A stretch of 6,900 nucleotides of DNA from Cocleimonas sp. GTDB lineage: Bacteria > Pseudomonadota > Gammaproteobacteria > Thiotrichales > Thiotrichaceae. Positions 1 to 6,498 of the stretch are shown in pieces (position 1 is the first letter of the stretch; each line of letters begins with the position of its first letter). Made by a program: the position numbers and the translations under genes. The notes beneath the pieces are model-generated. The model ran no database searches. It saw only the letters and a program-made list of their open reading frames with translations, and was not told the DNA's origin. Location: contig JAGLDQ010000065.1 in NCBI GenBank assembly GCA_023145535.1, positions 1-6,900 on the forward strand, given 5' to 3'.

Positions 1-61
1 CCCAGTGCTAAAAGAAGCGCGCATTCTGCTGGAATATACTAATACTGTCAAGCTTATTTAA
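1..61 (+). CDS. Possible C-terminal end of an unidentified upstream gene (5' truncated)
   Basis: Reading from base 2, an open frame gives 19 residues (PVLKEARILLEYTNTVKLI) and stops at TAA 59-61. The stretch is richer in GC than the AT-rich DNA that follows and has an amphipathic, helix-like composition, as expected for a protein C-terminus. A 19-codon open frame can easily arise by chance, and I do not recognise a family from so short a piece. If real, the gene lies upstream in the same direction as the secreted protein starting at 339, about 280 bases away, so the two are unlikely to be tightly coupled. Confidence 0.3.
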   Translation, partial: PVLKEARILLEYTNTVKLI

Positions 62-338
62 AGCATTTTTTTAATAAGAGATGAATAAGATGCGAATCAT
101 CAAACCGTATTATTTTATTGATCATCCTTTAATCAGAATTCATACTCCATCAATCGTTCTAAAGCTATAATACATCGCTTGCATTCAAAAAATAGAACTT
201 GCTGGTCTATACCTTGAATTATTAATAACAAAAATAATACCCAAATCCCGCACCATTGGTCGATTGGATGAAACTAATGTCAAACCACTCTGTTCTGACT
301 AATTTACATCCGATTACACCAACAAAATAAAAATAATT
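62..338 (+). promoter_or_regulatory. AT-rich leader upstream of the secreted glycosidase-like gene
   Basis: This 277-base stretch has no credible gene. It contains a perfect TATAAT at 166-171, but the hexamer 17 bases upstream (TACTCC) is a poor -35 box, so this is only a candidate promoter. A second weak candidate is TTGAAT near 214 followed 15 bases later by TAATAC. Close to the gene, GATTGGATG (262-270) can pair with CATCCGATT (307-315) as a 9-bp stem with two G-U pairs and a 36-base loop. A small palindrome, ACCATTGGT, lies at 252-260. These could be operator or 5'-leader structure; none is a recognised riboswitch. Confidence 0.35.
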
Positions 339-2792
339 ATGTCTTATAAAATCATAACCACACTTGGGTTAGCTTTACTGCTTATAACGCAACCCGCCAT
401 TCTCTTTGCTAAAAATAATAGCCACTCTCCTCTTGGTGTTAATAGTAACGAAGTCATGGACGATGATGCCAGCGTCCCCTTTGTTGATGTCTTTAGAGCT
501 TCCGTTCCTTTTGAAGAAGCGAGGCCATGGCTTACCAAGGGGAAAGTTAAATATGATTCTGATGGTTGGCCTGTCTACATTCCTAAAAATGGACAGGTTG
601 GTACGCGCTTTATTAATAAACTCCCCGCAGGTACTGTGCCTGATGGGCTGTACACCGTTCTCTATGAAGGCAAAGGAAAGCTAATCTATGGCAATGATGC
701 AAAACTAGTCCGCAGCACGCCAGGAAAAGACATTGTATCAATTAAAGCAGGCAAAGATAGAGAGTTGCGTGGGACACTAATTGTTAAAGAAACCGACCCT
801 AATAATCATATTCGCAATATTCGCATTTTAATGCCGGGCGGAATCTGCTCAAACAATCCATACAAGCGCGTTCATAGTGCACGTAGTTGTTCCACAGGGC
901 ATTTTATGTCTTTTGAAAAGCATCATGCCAGCATTATATTCAACCCTGATTATTTGACTTACATGAAAGACTTTAAAGTCATTCGTTTTATGAATATGGC
1001 GGGCATTACTAGAAACCCCATTTCATCATGGAATGAACGCAATACAATGAGTCAGCAAACATGGGGAGGCAAGCCAACCGTGCGCGGAGCACCGCTTGAA
1101 ATCATGGTGGAGTTAGCGAATCAGACAGGCTCCGACCCTTGGTTTTGCCTGCCCCACAAAGCAAGTAATGACTATATTTACAAATTTGCCTCTTATGTAC
1201 GCAAACATCTACGCCCAGGGTTAAAAGTTTATATTGAGTATACCAATGAAGCATGGAATACCATTTTTACCCAAGCGCATTACATGAAAGATAAAGGCGG
1301 TGACTTACGTCTTGACCCTGACCGTGCTAAAGCAGGCTATAAATTCTATTCAATGCGCTCTGTTCAAATTTTTAATATCTGGGAGAAAGTTTTTGGTGGC
1401 ACACAACGCATCGTGCGGGTAATGGGAAGCTGGACTGGCTATACTCGTATGACTGAAATGTTACTCACCTATCGTGATGCCTATAAAAAAACAGATGCAC
1501 TCGCCATTGGCCCTTATTTTTACCCACATAAAAAGACAGTCGCTCGCCTTAGATCGGTTAATGATATTTTCAAAGCCTTATACAATCCAAAAGAGATTTA
1601 TTCTATTCCTGGTGTCATAAAACTCATTAGTAAACACGCTAAAATAGCAGATAGCTATGGCGTGGATTTAATTGCTTATGAAGGAGGGCAACACTTAGTT
1701 GACTGGAAAAGCCGCTCTATTCATAAAAACCCAACGAAACTATTCATTCAGGCAAATAAAGACTGGCGCATGGCAAAGGCCTATAAAGATTTCTTTCGTG
1801 GTTGGAAAAAAGCAGGAGGCAAGCTCTTTGTGAATTTTTCCGCACCACGAACCTCACAATGGTTTGGTAGTTGGGGAACGAAGGAATATCTGACTCAACC
1901 ACTCAGTAAAGCACCAAAACATCGCGCTATTCTACAATTTATCAAATCCAACCGTTGCTGGTGGAAAGGCTGTGCAAGCAGGCATATCGCAAGAATGAAA
2001 AAACCTTCTGTCAATCCAGGTACGGGTGTTTTTGCTAAAGTTAGAAATGGCAAAAAATCAAACTACGCAAAAGCAGGATATAACGGAAAAAAACCTAAAC
2101 CTACTGCAAGAAAACGCGTTATTGCTAAGGCAAAAACTCCTAAAAAAGTGGTCAAATCAAAACCCACTTATAAGCCTCCTGTTATTGCCACACGTTCACC
2201 ACCAACATATCGCCCAGATGCTATTATCAAACGTGATAAACAGCCAGGAAAATGGAATCATCAATCCGCAATACAGCTACGCAATATTATTGGCGGTGGC
2301 TTACAGGGGAGTCATGATTTAAGCGCAGTATGGCAAGCAAAATGGGATAACCAATACCTTCATATTCGCGTCGATACAATGGATGATTACTTTGTGCGTG
2401 ATTCAAAAGCTCCTTGGGGAGATGACTCAATTGAAGTGTATATTGATGCAGATGGCAGTCGTAGCGCGTCATTTGATGGCAAAAACGATTTTCACTTTAT
2501 CTACCGCTGGAAGGATAGCAAAGTTAGCCTAAGCAGCAACTCCGCCGGTCATAGCAATATGGGAATCCGACAAACCATGACACGCTCTGATCATGGCATG
2601 ATATTGGAAACATCAATACCGTGGCGCTCACTCGGTGTTAATCCATCAAATGGCCACCGATTGGGGATTGATATTCAAATTAATGATGATGACAACGGCA
2701 ACCAACGCGATACTAAACTTGCATGGCATGCTACCAATGATGATGCGTGGAAAAATCCACAGAAATTTGGTCGCTTAGAGCTTGGAATTTAA
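339..2792 (+). CDS. Secreted glycoside-hydrolase-like protein with C-terminal CBM9-type carbohydrate-binding domain
   Basis: This 817-residue protein is probably exported and acts on, or binds, a polysaccharide. Residues 1-24 are a Sec signal peptide (Lys near the N-terminus, hydrophobic run LGLALLLI, likely cleavage after LFA). Residues about 45-165 form a beta-rich module. Residues about 195-540 resemble a TIM-barrel hydrolase of the clan GH-A type: YTNEAW carries Glu304 after a beta strand (candidate acid/base), and LIAYEGG carries Glu448 (candidate nucleophile). Residues about 548-635 are a Lys/Arg- and Pro-rich linker. Residues about 635-815 look like a CBM9/DOMON-like domain, with DDSIEVYID, ETSIPW and a final FGRLEL. 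Cysteines at 170, 184, 270, 540 and 546 could form disulfides in the periplasm or outside the cell. The ATG at 339 has no clear Shine-Dalgarno, but it directly precedes the signal peptide. No membrane anchor or sorting signal is visible. The substrate is unknown and hydrolase activity is inferred, not shown. Confidence 0.85.
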   Translation: MSYKIITTLGLALLLITQPAILFAKNNSHSPLGVNSNEVMDDDASVPFVDVFRASVPFEEARPWLTKGKVKYDSDGWPVYIPKNGQVGTRFINKLPAGTVPDGLYTVLYEGKGKLIYGNDAKLVRSTPGKDIVSIKAGKDRELRGTLIVKETDPNNHIRNIRILMPGGICSNNPYKRVHSARSCSTGHFMSFEKHHASIIFNPDYLTYMKDFKVIRFMNMAGITRNPISSWNERNTMSQQTWGGKPTVRGAPLEIMVELANQTGSDPWFCLPHKASNDYIYKFASYVRKHLRPGLKVYIEYTNEAWNTIFTQAHYMKDKGGDLRLDPDRAKAGYKFYSMRSVQIFNIWEKVFGGTQRIVRVMGSWTGYTRMTEMLLTYRDAYKKTDALAIGPYFYPHKKTVARLRSVNDIFKALYNPKEIYSIPGVIKLISKHAKIADSYGVDLIAYEGGQHLVDWKSRSIHKNPTKLFIQANKDWRMAKAYKDFFRGWKKAGGKLFVNFSAPRTSQWFGSWGTKEYLTQPLSKAPKHRAILQFIKSNRCWWKGCASRHIARMKKPSVNPGTGVFAKVRNGKKSNYAKAGYNGKKPKPTARKRVIAKAKTPKKVVKSKPTYKPPVIATRSPPTYRPDAIIKRDKQPGKWNHQSAIQLRNIIGGGLQGSHDLSAVWQAKWDNQYLHIRVDTMDDYFVRDSKAPWGDDSIEVYIDADGSRSASFDGKNDFHFIYRWKDSKVSLSSNSAGHSNMGIRQTMTRSDHGMILETSIPWRSLGVNPSNGHRLGIDIQINDDDNGNQRDTKLAWHATNDDAWKNPQKFGRLELGI

Positions 2793-2840
2793 TCATCTAA
2801 AAGGATCAGGATTGGGCATTACAAAACTGATTTCAGATGA
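2793..2840 (+). terminator. Nested imperfect inverted repeat just after the glycosidase-like gene
   Basis: Immediately after the TAA stop, TCATCT (2793-2798) can pair with AGATGA (2835-2840). Inside it, ATCAG (2805-2809) can pair with CTGAT (2827-2831), extendable by two G-U pairs. The loop is 17 bases and no U-tract follows. The position suggests a 3'-end structure or weak terminator for the plus-strand gene, but it does not meet the usual criteria for an intrinsic terminator and could be chance. Confidence 0.25.
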
Positions 2841-2891
2841 CAGAAGTATTTAGGGATGAATATTTCAGAAGAGCCGAAGCAAGTTTAGAAC

Positions 2892-2967
2892 TTTTACTCC
2901 TGATCACTCAACCTCAAAGCGCATAGTAAATTACGCAATGAGTGAGAGTGGATGATCAGGGGTAAAA
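2892..2967. repeat. 76-base inverted repeat between convergent transcription units
   Basis: The left arm TTTTACTCCTGATCA (2892-2906) and right arm TGATCAGGGGTAAAA (2953-2967) are complementary over 15 positions, with one T/G that forms a wobble pair in plus-strand RNA. The pairing can continue inward with CTCA (2907-2910) against TGAG (2939-2942) after a bulge, and GTAAATTAC (2926-2934) is a small palindrome near the tip. Both strands begin with T-runs and end with A-runs, the reverse of an intrinsic terminator, so it may be an mRNA 3'-end structure or a small palindromic or MITE-like element. It lies between the stop codons of the plus-strand secreted-protein gene and minus-strand accA. Confidence 0.65.
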
Positions 2968-3061
2968 CAACGAGTCTTGCCTTAAGAACGTGCATGAAAT
3001 AACGTAGTACAGAAATAATTTTTTCTTTACGAGTACCTTTTAAAATAACAAGAGGACTCCG

Positions 3062-4015
3062 TTATTCTTCAAACTTACCCAGCGCCATTAGCTTTTCGTA
3101 GCGCTTCTCTAATAACTTATTAATACTCAAAGAACGCACCTCACGTAAACTTGCTTGCAATGCTTCACGCAACGCATCGGCTAATACATCAAAATCTCGA
3201 TGCGCCCCCCCTAATGGCTCAGGCACAATGCGATCTATTAAGCCATGATTGCTTAAAATTTCGGAGGTAATACCTAACGCTTCCGCTGCTTCATCCGCTT
3301 TACTTGCATCTTTCCACAAGATAGAAGCACAACCTTCAGGAGAAATTACAGAATAAGTACTGTATTCCAGCATCATCACTTTATCGGCAACACCAATCGC
3401 AAGCGCACCACCTGAACCCCCTTCACCCACTACCGTAGCAATAATAGGCGTGCGTAACCGCGCCATTTCAAATAAATTCCGTGCAATCGCCTCGCTCTGT
3501 CCACGCTCCTCTGCCCCCACCCCAGGATAAGCGCCCGGCGTGTCAATAAAGGTAATCACAGGAATATGAAATTTTTCAGCCAGCTTCATTAAACGTAGCG
3601 CTTTACGATAGCCTTCTGGACGTGGCATACCAAAATTACGCTGGATATTCTCTTTGGTATCACGCCCTTTTTGATGCCCGATAAGCATAACAGGTTGACC
3701 ATCGAAACGCGCTATACCGCCAACAATGGCCTGATCATCACCATAATGGCGATCACCATGTAATTCTTGAAAATCAGTACAAAGACGCTCAATCAAGTCA
3801 AAGGTATAAGGACGAGATGGATGTCTAGCAAGCTGCCCTATTTGTTTTGATGTCAGCTTGCTAAAAATACTTTTCGTCAGTGCTTTAGCTTTTCCTTCAA
3901 GGCGATCAACCTCCTCACTTAAATTTACCTCAGAATTACTCACAAAACGTAATTCATCAATCTTTGCTTCTAATTCAGCAATCGGTTGTTCAAAATCCAG
4001 AAAATCCGCACCCAT
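3062..4015 (-). CDS. accA: Acetyl-CoA carboxylase carboxyltransferase subunit alpha
   Basis: AccA pairs with AccD to form the cytoplasmic alpha2-beta2 carboxyltransferase. That complex moves the carboxyl group from carboxybiotin on AccB to acetyl-CoA, giving malonyl-CoA, the committed step of fatty-acid synthesis. The 317 residues match the usual length (about 319). The N-terminus FLDFEQPIAELEAKID (5-20) is the family signature; IGHQKGRDTKENIQRNFGMP (112-131), FIDTPGAYPGVGAEERGQSE (156-175), GEGGSGGALAIG (197-208) and ISPEGCASILWKD (224-236) are the conserved crotonase-fold active-site segments. The ATG at 4015 has a good Shine-Dalgarno, AGGGG, 7 bases upstream. It lies 35 bases downstream of the thioredoxin gene and is the last gene of the minus-strand series, so it is probably cotranscribed with thioredoxin. 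In many gammaproteobacteria tilS follows accA; here a convergent gene does. The protein appears intact. Confidence 0.98.
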   Translation of the reverse strand: MGADFLDFEQPIAELEAKIDELRFVSNSEVNLSEEVDRLEGKAKALTKSIFSKLTSKQIGQLARHPSRPYTFDLIERLCTDFQELHGDRHYGDDQAIVGGIARFDGQPVMLIGHQKGRDTKENIQRNFGMPRPEGYRKALRLMKLAEKFHIPVITFIDTPGAYPGVGAEERGQSEAIARNLFEMARLRTPIIATVVGEGGSGGALAIGVADKVMMLEYSTYSVISPEGCASILWKDASKADEAAEALGITSEILSNHGLIDRIVPEPLGGAHRDFDVLADALREALQASLREVRSLSINKLLEKRYEKLMALGKFEE

Positions 4016-4022
4016 AAAAAGA

Positions 4023-4027
4023 CCCCT
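4023..4027 (-). promoter_or_regulatory. Shine-Dalgarno of accA
   Basis: On the minus strand AGGGG lies 7 bases before the ATG at 4015, within the 35-base gap after the thioredoxin stop. It supports independent initiation of accA at this ATG. Confidence 0.7.
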
Positions 4028-4050
4028 AACCAGTAAAGTACAGAAATAAC

Positions 4051-4416
4051 TTACGCGTTCTCTTGCTTGCTAATCTCAGCATGCACTTCTTTCATATCCA
4101 AATCACGCACTTTAGCAATGACTTCATTTAACTGCCCTGCATTCATCATGCCTGGCTGAGAAAACAGCACAACTTGCTCACGGAAGATCATTAGCGTAGG
4201 AATAGAACGAATTTGAAAGTGAGCACCTAACTCTTGCTCTGCTTCCGTATCTATTTTACCAAAAACAATATCCTCATACTGCTCTGAAACTTCATCATAA
4301 ATAGGCGCAAAAGATTTACAAGGGCCACACCACTCCGCCCAAAAATCGACGATAACAATGTCATTTTTATTAATAATATCTTCGAAGGTATCCGATGTAA
4401 TGTCTACTGTTGCCAC
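4051..4416 (-). CDS. trxA: Thioredoxin (WCGPC active site)
   Basis: This is a small cytoplasmic thiol-disulfide oxidoreductase that would reduce protein disulfides with electrons from thioredoxin reductase. Over 121 residues it shows the thioredoxin fold: buried Asp24 in VDFWAEWCGPC, the redox pair Cys30 and Cys33, FGKIDTEAE (52-60) in the strand that follows, and the cis-proline Pro73 in RSIPTLMIF. No signal peptide is present. The tail from about residue 105 is a charged extension of about 15 residues beyond the usual 105-110-residue thioredoxin. The helix after the active site reads CKSFAPIYDEV rather than the CKMIAPILDEI of E. coli TrxA, so it may be a paralogue, and the gene symbol is provisional. 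The start is GTG at 4416, set by AAGGA 7 bases upstream; no in-frame ATG is near. It lies 35 bases upstream of accA, with its own candidate promoter in the preceding gap. Confidence 0.93.
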   Translation of the reverse strand: MATVDITSDTFEDIINKNDIVIVDFWAEWCGPCKSFAPIYDEVSEQYEDIVFGKIDTEAEQELGAHFQIRSIPTLMIFREQVVLFSQPGMMNAGQLNEVIAKVRDLDMKEVHAEISKQENA

Positions 4417-4423
4417 GATGTAT

Positions 4424-4428
4424 TCCTT
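4424..4428 (-). promoter_or_regulatory. Shine-Dalgarno that decides the GTG start of the thioredoxin gene
   Basis: On the minus strand AAGGA lies 7 bases upstream of the GTG at 4416. The conserved thioredoxin N-terminus begins directly after this codon, so ribosome-site spacing and homology agree on a GTG start. Confidence 0.75.
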
Positions 4429-4457
4429 TATTGTTTAAATTAAAATATAAGTGAGAG

Positions 4458-4486
4458 AATATAAGGGGTCACCTACCCAATTACAA
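4458..4486 (-). promoter_or_regulatory. Candidate sigma-70-type promoter for trx-accA
   Basis: On the minus strand a -35-like TTGTAA (4481-4486) is separated by 17 bases (4464-4480) from a -10-like TATATT (4458-4463). This lies in the gap between the ubiX stop and the thioredoxin GTG, and would give a short leader of about 35 bases. The spacer holds an inverted repeat, GGGT (4478-4475) and ACCC (4469-4466) on the minus strand, which could be an operator or a weak hairpin ending the ubiX transcript. Identification rests on consensus matching only. Confidence 0.5.
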
Positions 4487-4494
4487 GGTAAGGA

Positions 4495-5115
4495 CTAAGA
4501 ATTCAATGCATCAGCTCCCCAGCTTGCTTGCAGCGAATGCTCAATAGCTAATTGATCTAAGACACGTGCCACCATAAAATCCACTATTTCATCCAAGGAT
4601 TCAGGCTTAAAATAAAAACCAGGGTTAGCTGGCATAATAACCGCCCCCATACGACTTAGTTTTAGCATATTTTCTAGATGAATTTCTGAAAAAGGGGTTT
4701 CACGAATCACTAGAATTAGTTTTTTACGTTCTTTAAGCGCAACATCCGCTGCACGCTCTAATAAGTTTTTACTACTCCCCACGGCAATCGACGATAGCGT
4801 TCCAGTTGTGCAAGGACAAACGACCGTTGCATCCGCAACGCCTGTGCCACTGGCTATTGGTGCTAACCATTGTTCTTTTTCAAAAGCCCGAATTTGCCCC
4901 GCTTTTGCTTGGTATTTTTCAGTAAAAAACACTTCAATATCCGATGCCCGTACGGGTAATGCTAAGTCTGTTTCCATTTTTATAACAATATGCGCGGGAC
5001 GAGAAAGCAATAAATAAATTTGACGATCTGCTTTGACCAACGCTTCTAATAAACGTAAACCATAAGCCGCACCGGATGCTCCCGTCATTATTAGCGTCAC
5101 TGTTTTTCTCTTCAC
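4495..5115 (-). CDS. ubiX: Flavin prenyltransferase UbiX
   Basis: UbiX attaches a dimethylallyl group to FMN to make prenylated FMN, the cofactor of the UbiD decarboxylase in ubiquinone synthesis. The 206 residues fit the family. The FMN-binding N-terminus is TGASGAAYGLRLLEAL (11-26). VVCPCTTGTLSSIAVGSSKN (98-117), LLERAADVALKERKKL (118-133), the RETPFSEIHLENML segment (138-151, with Arg138 and Glu139) and MPANPGFYF (161-169) match the conserved prenyl-phosphate and flavin site. The protein is cytoplasmic, with no signal peptide. The start is GTG at 5115, whose first bases overlap the mpl stop (GTGA). The nearest upstream purine run is too distant to be a good Shine-Dalgarno, so translational coupling to mpl is likely. 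No ubiD is in the window. The LpdB/Pad1-type decarboxylase-associated homologues share this fold, but ubiX is the natural call here. Confidence 0.96.
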   Translation of the reverse strand: MKRKTVTLIMTGASGAAYGLRLLEALVKADRQIYLLLSRPAHIVIKMETDLALPVRASDIEVFFTEKYQAKAGQIRAFEKEQWLAPIASGTGVADATVVCPCTTGTLSSIAVGSSKNLLERAADVALKERKKLILVIRETPFSEIHLENMLKLSRMGAVIMPANPGFYFKPESLDEIVDFMVARVLDQLAIEHSLQASWGADALNS

Positions 5116-6494
5116 GATACTGCTTTCAGGCCTTGCAATAATTTATCATGGATTCCACCAAAGCCTCCATTACTCATGACTAATAGCTGATCGCCTGCAT
5201 TCGCTGTTTTTACAACATCTGCAACTAACTGATCAATATCGCGGTAAAGGCGGGCATGACTGCCCAGCTCTTCCAGCAAGCTTTGCATTTCCCAATCAAC
5301 GTTATCAGGCTGATAAAGAACAATCTGGTCTGCTACGCTTAATGACTCTGCCAATGCGCCTTGATGCACTCCCAACCGCATCGTGTTTGAACGCGGCTCT
5401 AAAATAGCAATAATTTTTTTATCACTCACATTAGCGCGCAAACCTGCCAATGTGGTTTTAATCGCGGTAGGATGATGTGCAAAATCATCATAAACACGAA
5501 TATGATTCACTTCACCCCGTAATTGCATCCGACGCTTAATGCCTTTGAATTCTGCCAGAGCATTAATAGCATGTTCAACGGGTACACCGACATGACGCGC
5601 GGCTGCAATAGCGGCTAATGCATTGCTTATATTATGCTTGCCCAGCAAATCCCATTGAACAACCCCTTGGGCTTTACCTTCAAAAAACACTTGGAATTCA
5701 CTACCATCGGCATTGATCACTTCAACGCTCCATGCCGAATCCGCTTTATCTTTTGAAGAAAACTTTTCTACGGCTGTCCAGCATCCCTTTTCCAAAACAT
5801 CGTCAAGATTTTTTTCCTCTTGATTGGATACAACCAGCCCTTTGCTTGGCACTATTCGCATTAGATGATGAAACTGGGTTTTGATTGCGTCCAGATCAGG
5901 GAAAATATCCGCATGATCGTATTCAAGATTATTTAACACCAGTGTTTTTGGATGATAATGTACAAACTTAGATCGCTTATCAAAAAAAGCCGTATCGTAT
6001 TCATCGGCCTCTACCACAAAAAAGGGGGTATCGCCCAAGCGAGCTGAAACGCCAAAGTTCTCTGGCACACCGCCAATTAAAAACCCTGGACTCATACCGG
6101 CATATTCAAGAATCCATGCCAGAATACTCGCTGTAGTGGTTTTACCATGTGTTCCTGCCACCGCTAAAACCCAGCGATCTGCTAAGATATGCTCATACAA
6201 CCACTGCGGCCCAGAGGTATAGGACTGATTGTCATTGAGTAAATCTTCAACCACCGCCATGCCACGACGCATAAAGTTTCCAACAATAATTTCATCGGTA
6301 TCAACGTCAATGTTTTCTGACAAAAAATCTTGGCGCACCGCAATGCCTTGTGATTCAAGCAAAGTACTCATGGGCGGATAAACATTTTTATCCGACCCCG
6401 TTACTTCAATACCCGAATCTTTTGCTAGCAAAGCAATGCCGCCCATAAAAGTACCACAAATACCTAGGATATGTATTTTCATGTCTTTATTCAT
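5112..6494 (-). CDS. mpl: UDP-N-acetylmuramate:L-alanyl-gamma-D-glutamyl-meso-diaminopimelate ligase
   Basis: Mpl recycles cell-wall peptide by ligating the released tripeptide L-Ala-gamma-D-Glu-meso-Dap to UDP-MurNAc with ATP, in the cytoplasm. The 460 residues match the Mur-ligase family. The N-terminal UDP-binding domain begins KIHILGICGTFMGG (6-19) with VTGSDKNVYPPMSTLLE (31-47). The ATP P-loop is AGTHGKTTTA (113-122). EADEYDTAFFDKRSKFVHY (162-180) and LNNLEYDHADIF (187-198) are characteristic of Mpl rather than MurC. HNISNALAA, YDDFAHHPTA (335-344), EPRSNTM (366-372) and MSNGGFGGIH (440-449) mark the central and C-terminal domains. Most homologues begin M-(K/R)-IHILGICGTFMGG, so the true start may be the ATG at 6482 (codon 5). 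The ATG at 6494 follows the mlaA stop by 4 bases and has only a GAG three bases upstream. The stop overlaps the GTG of ubiX. The protein appears intact. Confidence 0.97.
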   Translation of the reverse strand: MNKDMKIHILGICGTFMGGIALLAKDSGIEVTGSDKNVYPPMSTLLESQGIAVRQDFLSENIDVDTDEIIVGNFMRRGMAVVEDLLNDNQSYTSGPQWLYEHILADRWVLAVAGTHGKTTTASILAWILEYAGMSPGFLIGGVPENFGVSARLGDTPFFVVEADEYDTAFFDKRSKFVHYHPKTLVLNNLEYDHADIFPDLDAIKTQFHHLMRIVPSKGLVVSNQEEKNLDDVLEKGCWTAVEKFSSKDKADSAWSVEVINADGSEFQVFFEGKAQGVVQWDLLGKHNISNALAAIAAARHVGVPVEHAINALAEFKGIKRRMQLRGEVNHIRVYDDFAHHPTAIKTTLAGLRANVSDKKIIAILEPRSNTMRLGVHQGALAESLSVADQIVLYQPDNVDWEMQSLLEELGSHARLYRDIDQLVADVVKTANAGDQLLVMSNGGFGGIHDKLLQGLKAVS

Positions 6495-6498
6495 TATC

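Noticed and set aside
119..127. TGATCATCC, the reverse complement of part of the right arm at 2950-2958
   Set aside because: Nine bases around a common palindrome, with no extension on either side; probably chance.
2026..2322. Open frame in another plus-strand frame within the secreted-protein gene
   Set aside because: It is a low-complexity shadow of the Lys-rich linker codons; the host frame shows coherent domains on both sides.
2837..2926. A 29-codon plus-strand open frame starting at ATG 2837 (MTEVFRDEYF...)
   Set aside because: No Shine-Dalgarno, no recognised family, and it runs into the left arm of the inverted repeat; its length is expected by chance.
2894..2995. A 33-codon minus-strand open frame spanning the inverted repeat (MHVLKARLVV...)
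   Set aside because: It is made largely of the palindrome itself, lacks a clear ribosome site, and matches no family I know.
3007..3036. Possible hairpin GTAC/GTAC with AGAAA/TTTCT as a terminator for accA
   Set aside because: AT-rich, interrupted by a bulge, and without a GC stem; too weak to call.
3858..4049. Plus-strand open frame opposite the start of accA
   Set aside because: Antisense shadow of a clearly conserved accA N-terminus, with no homology of its own.
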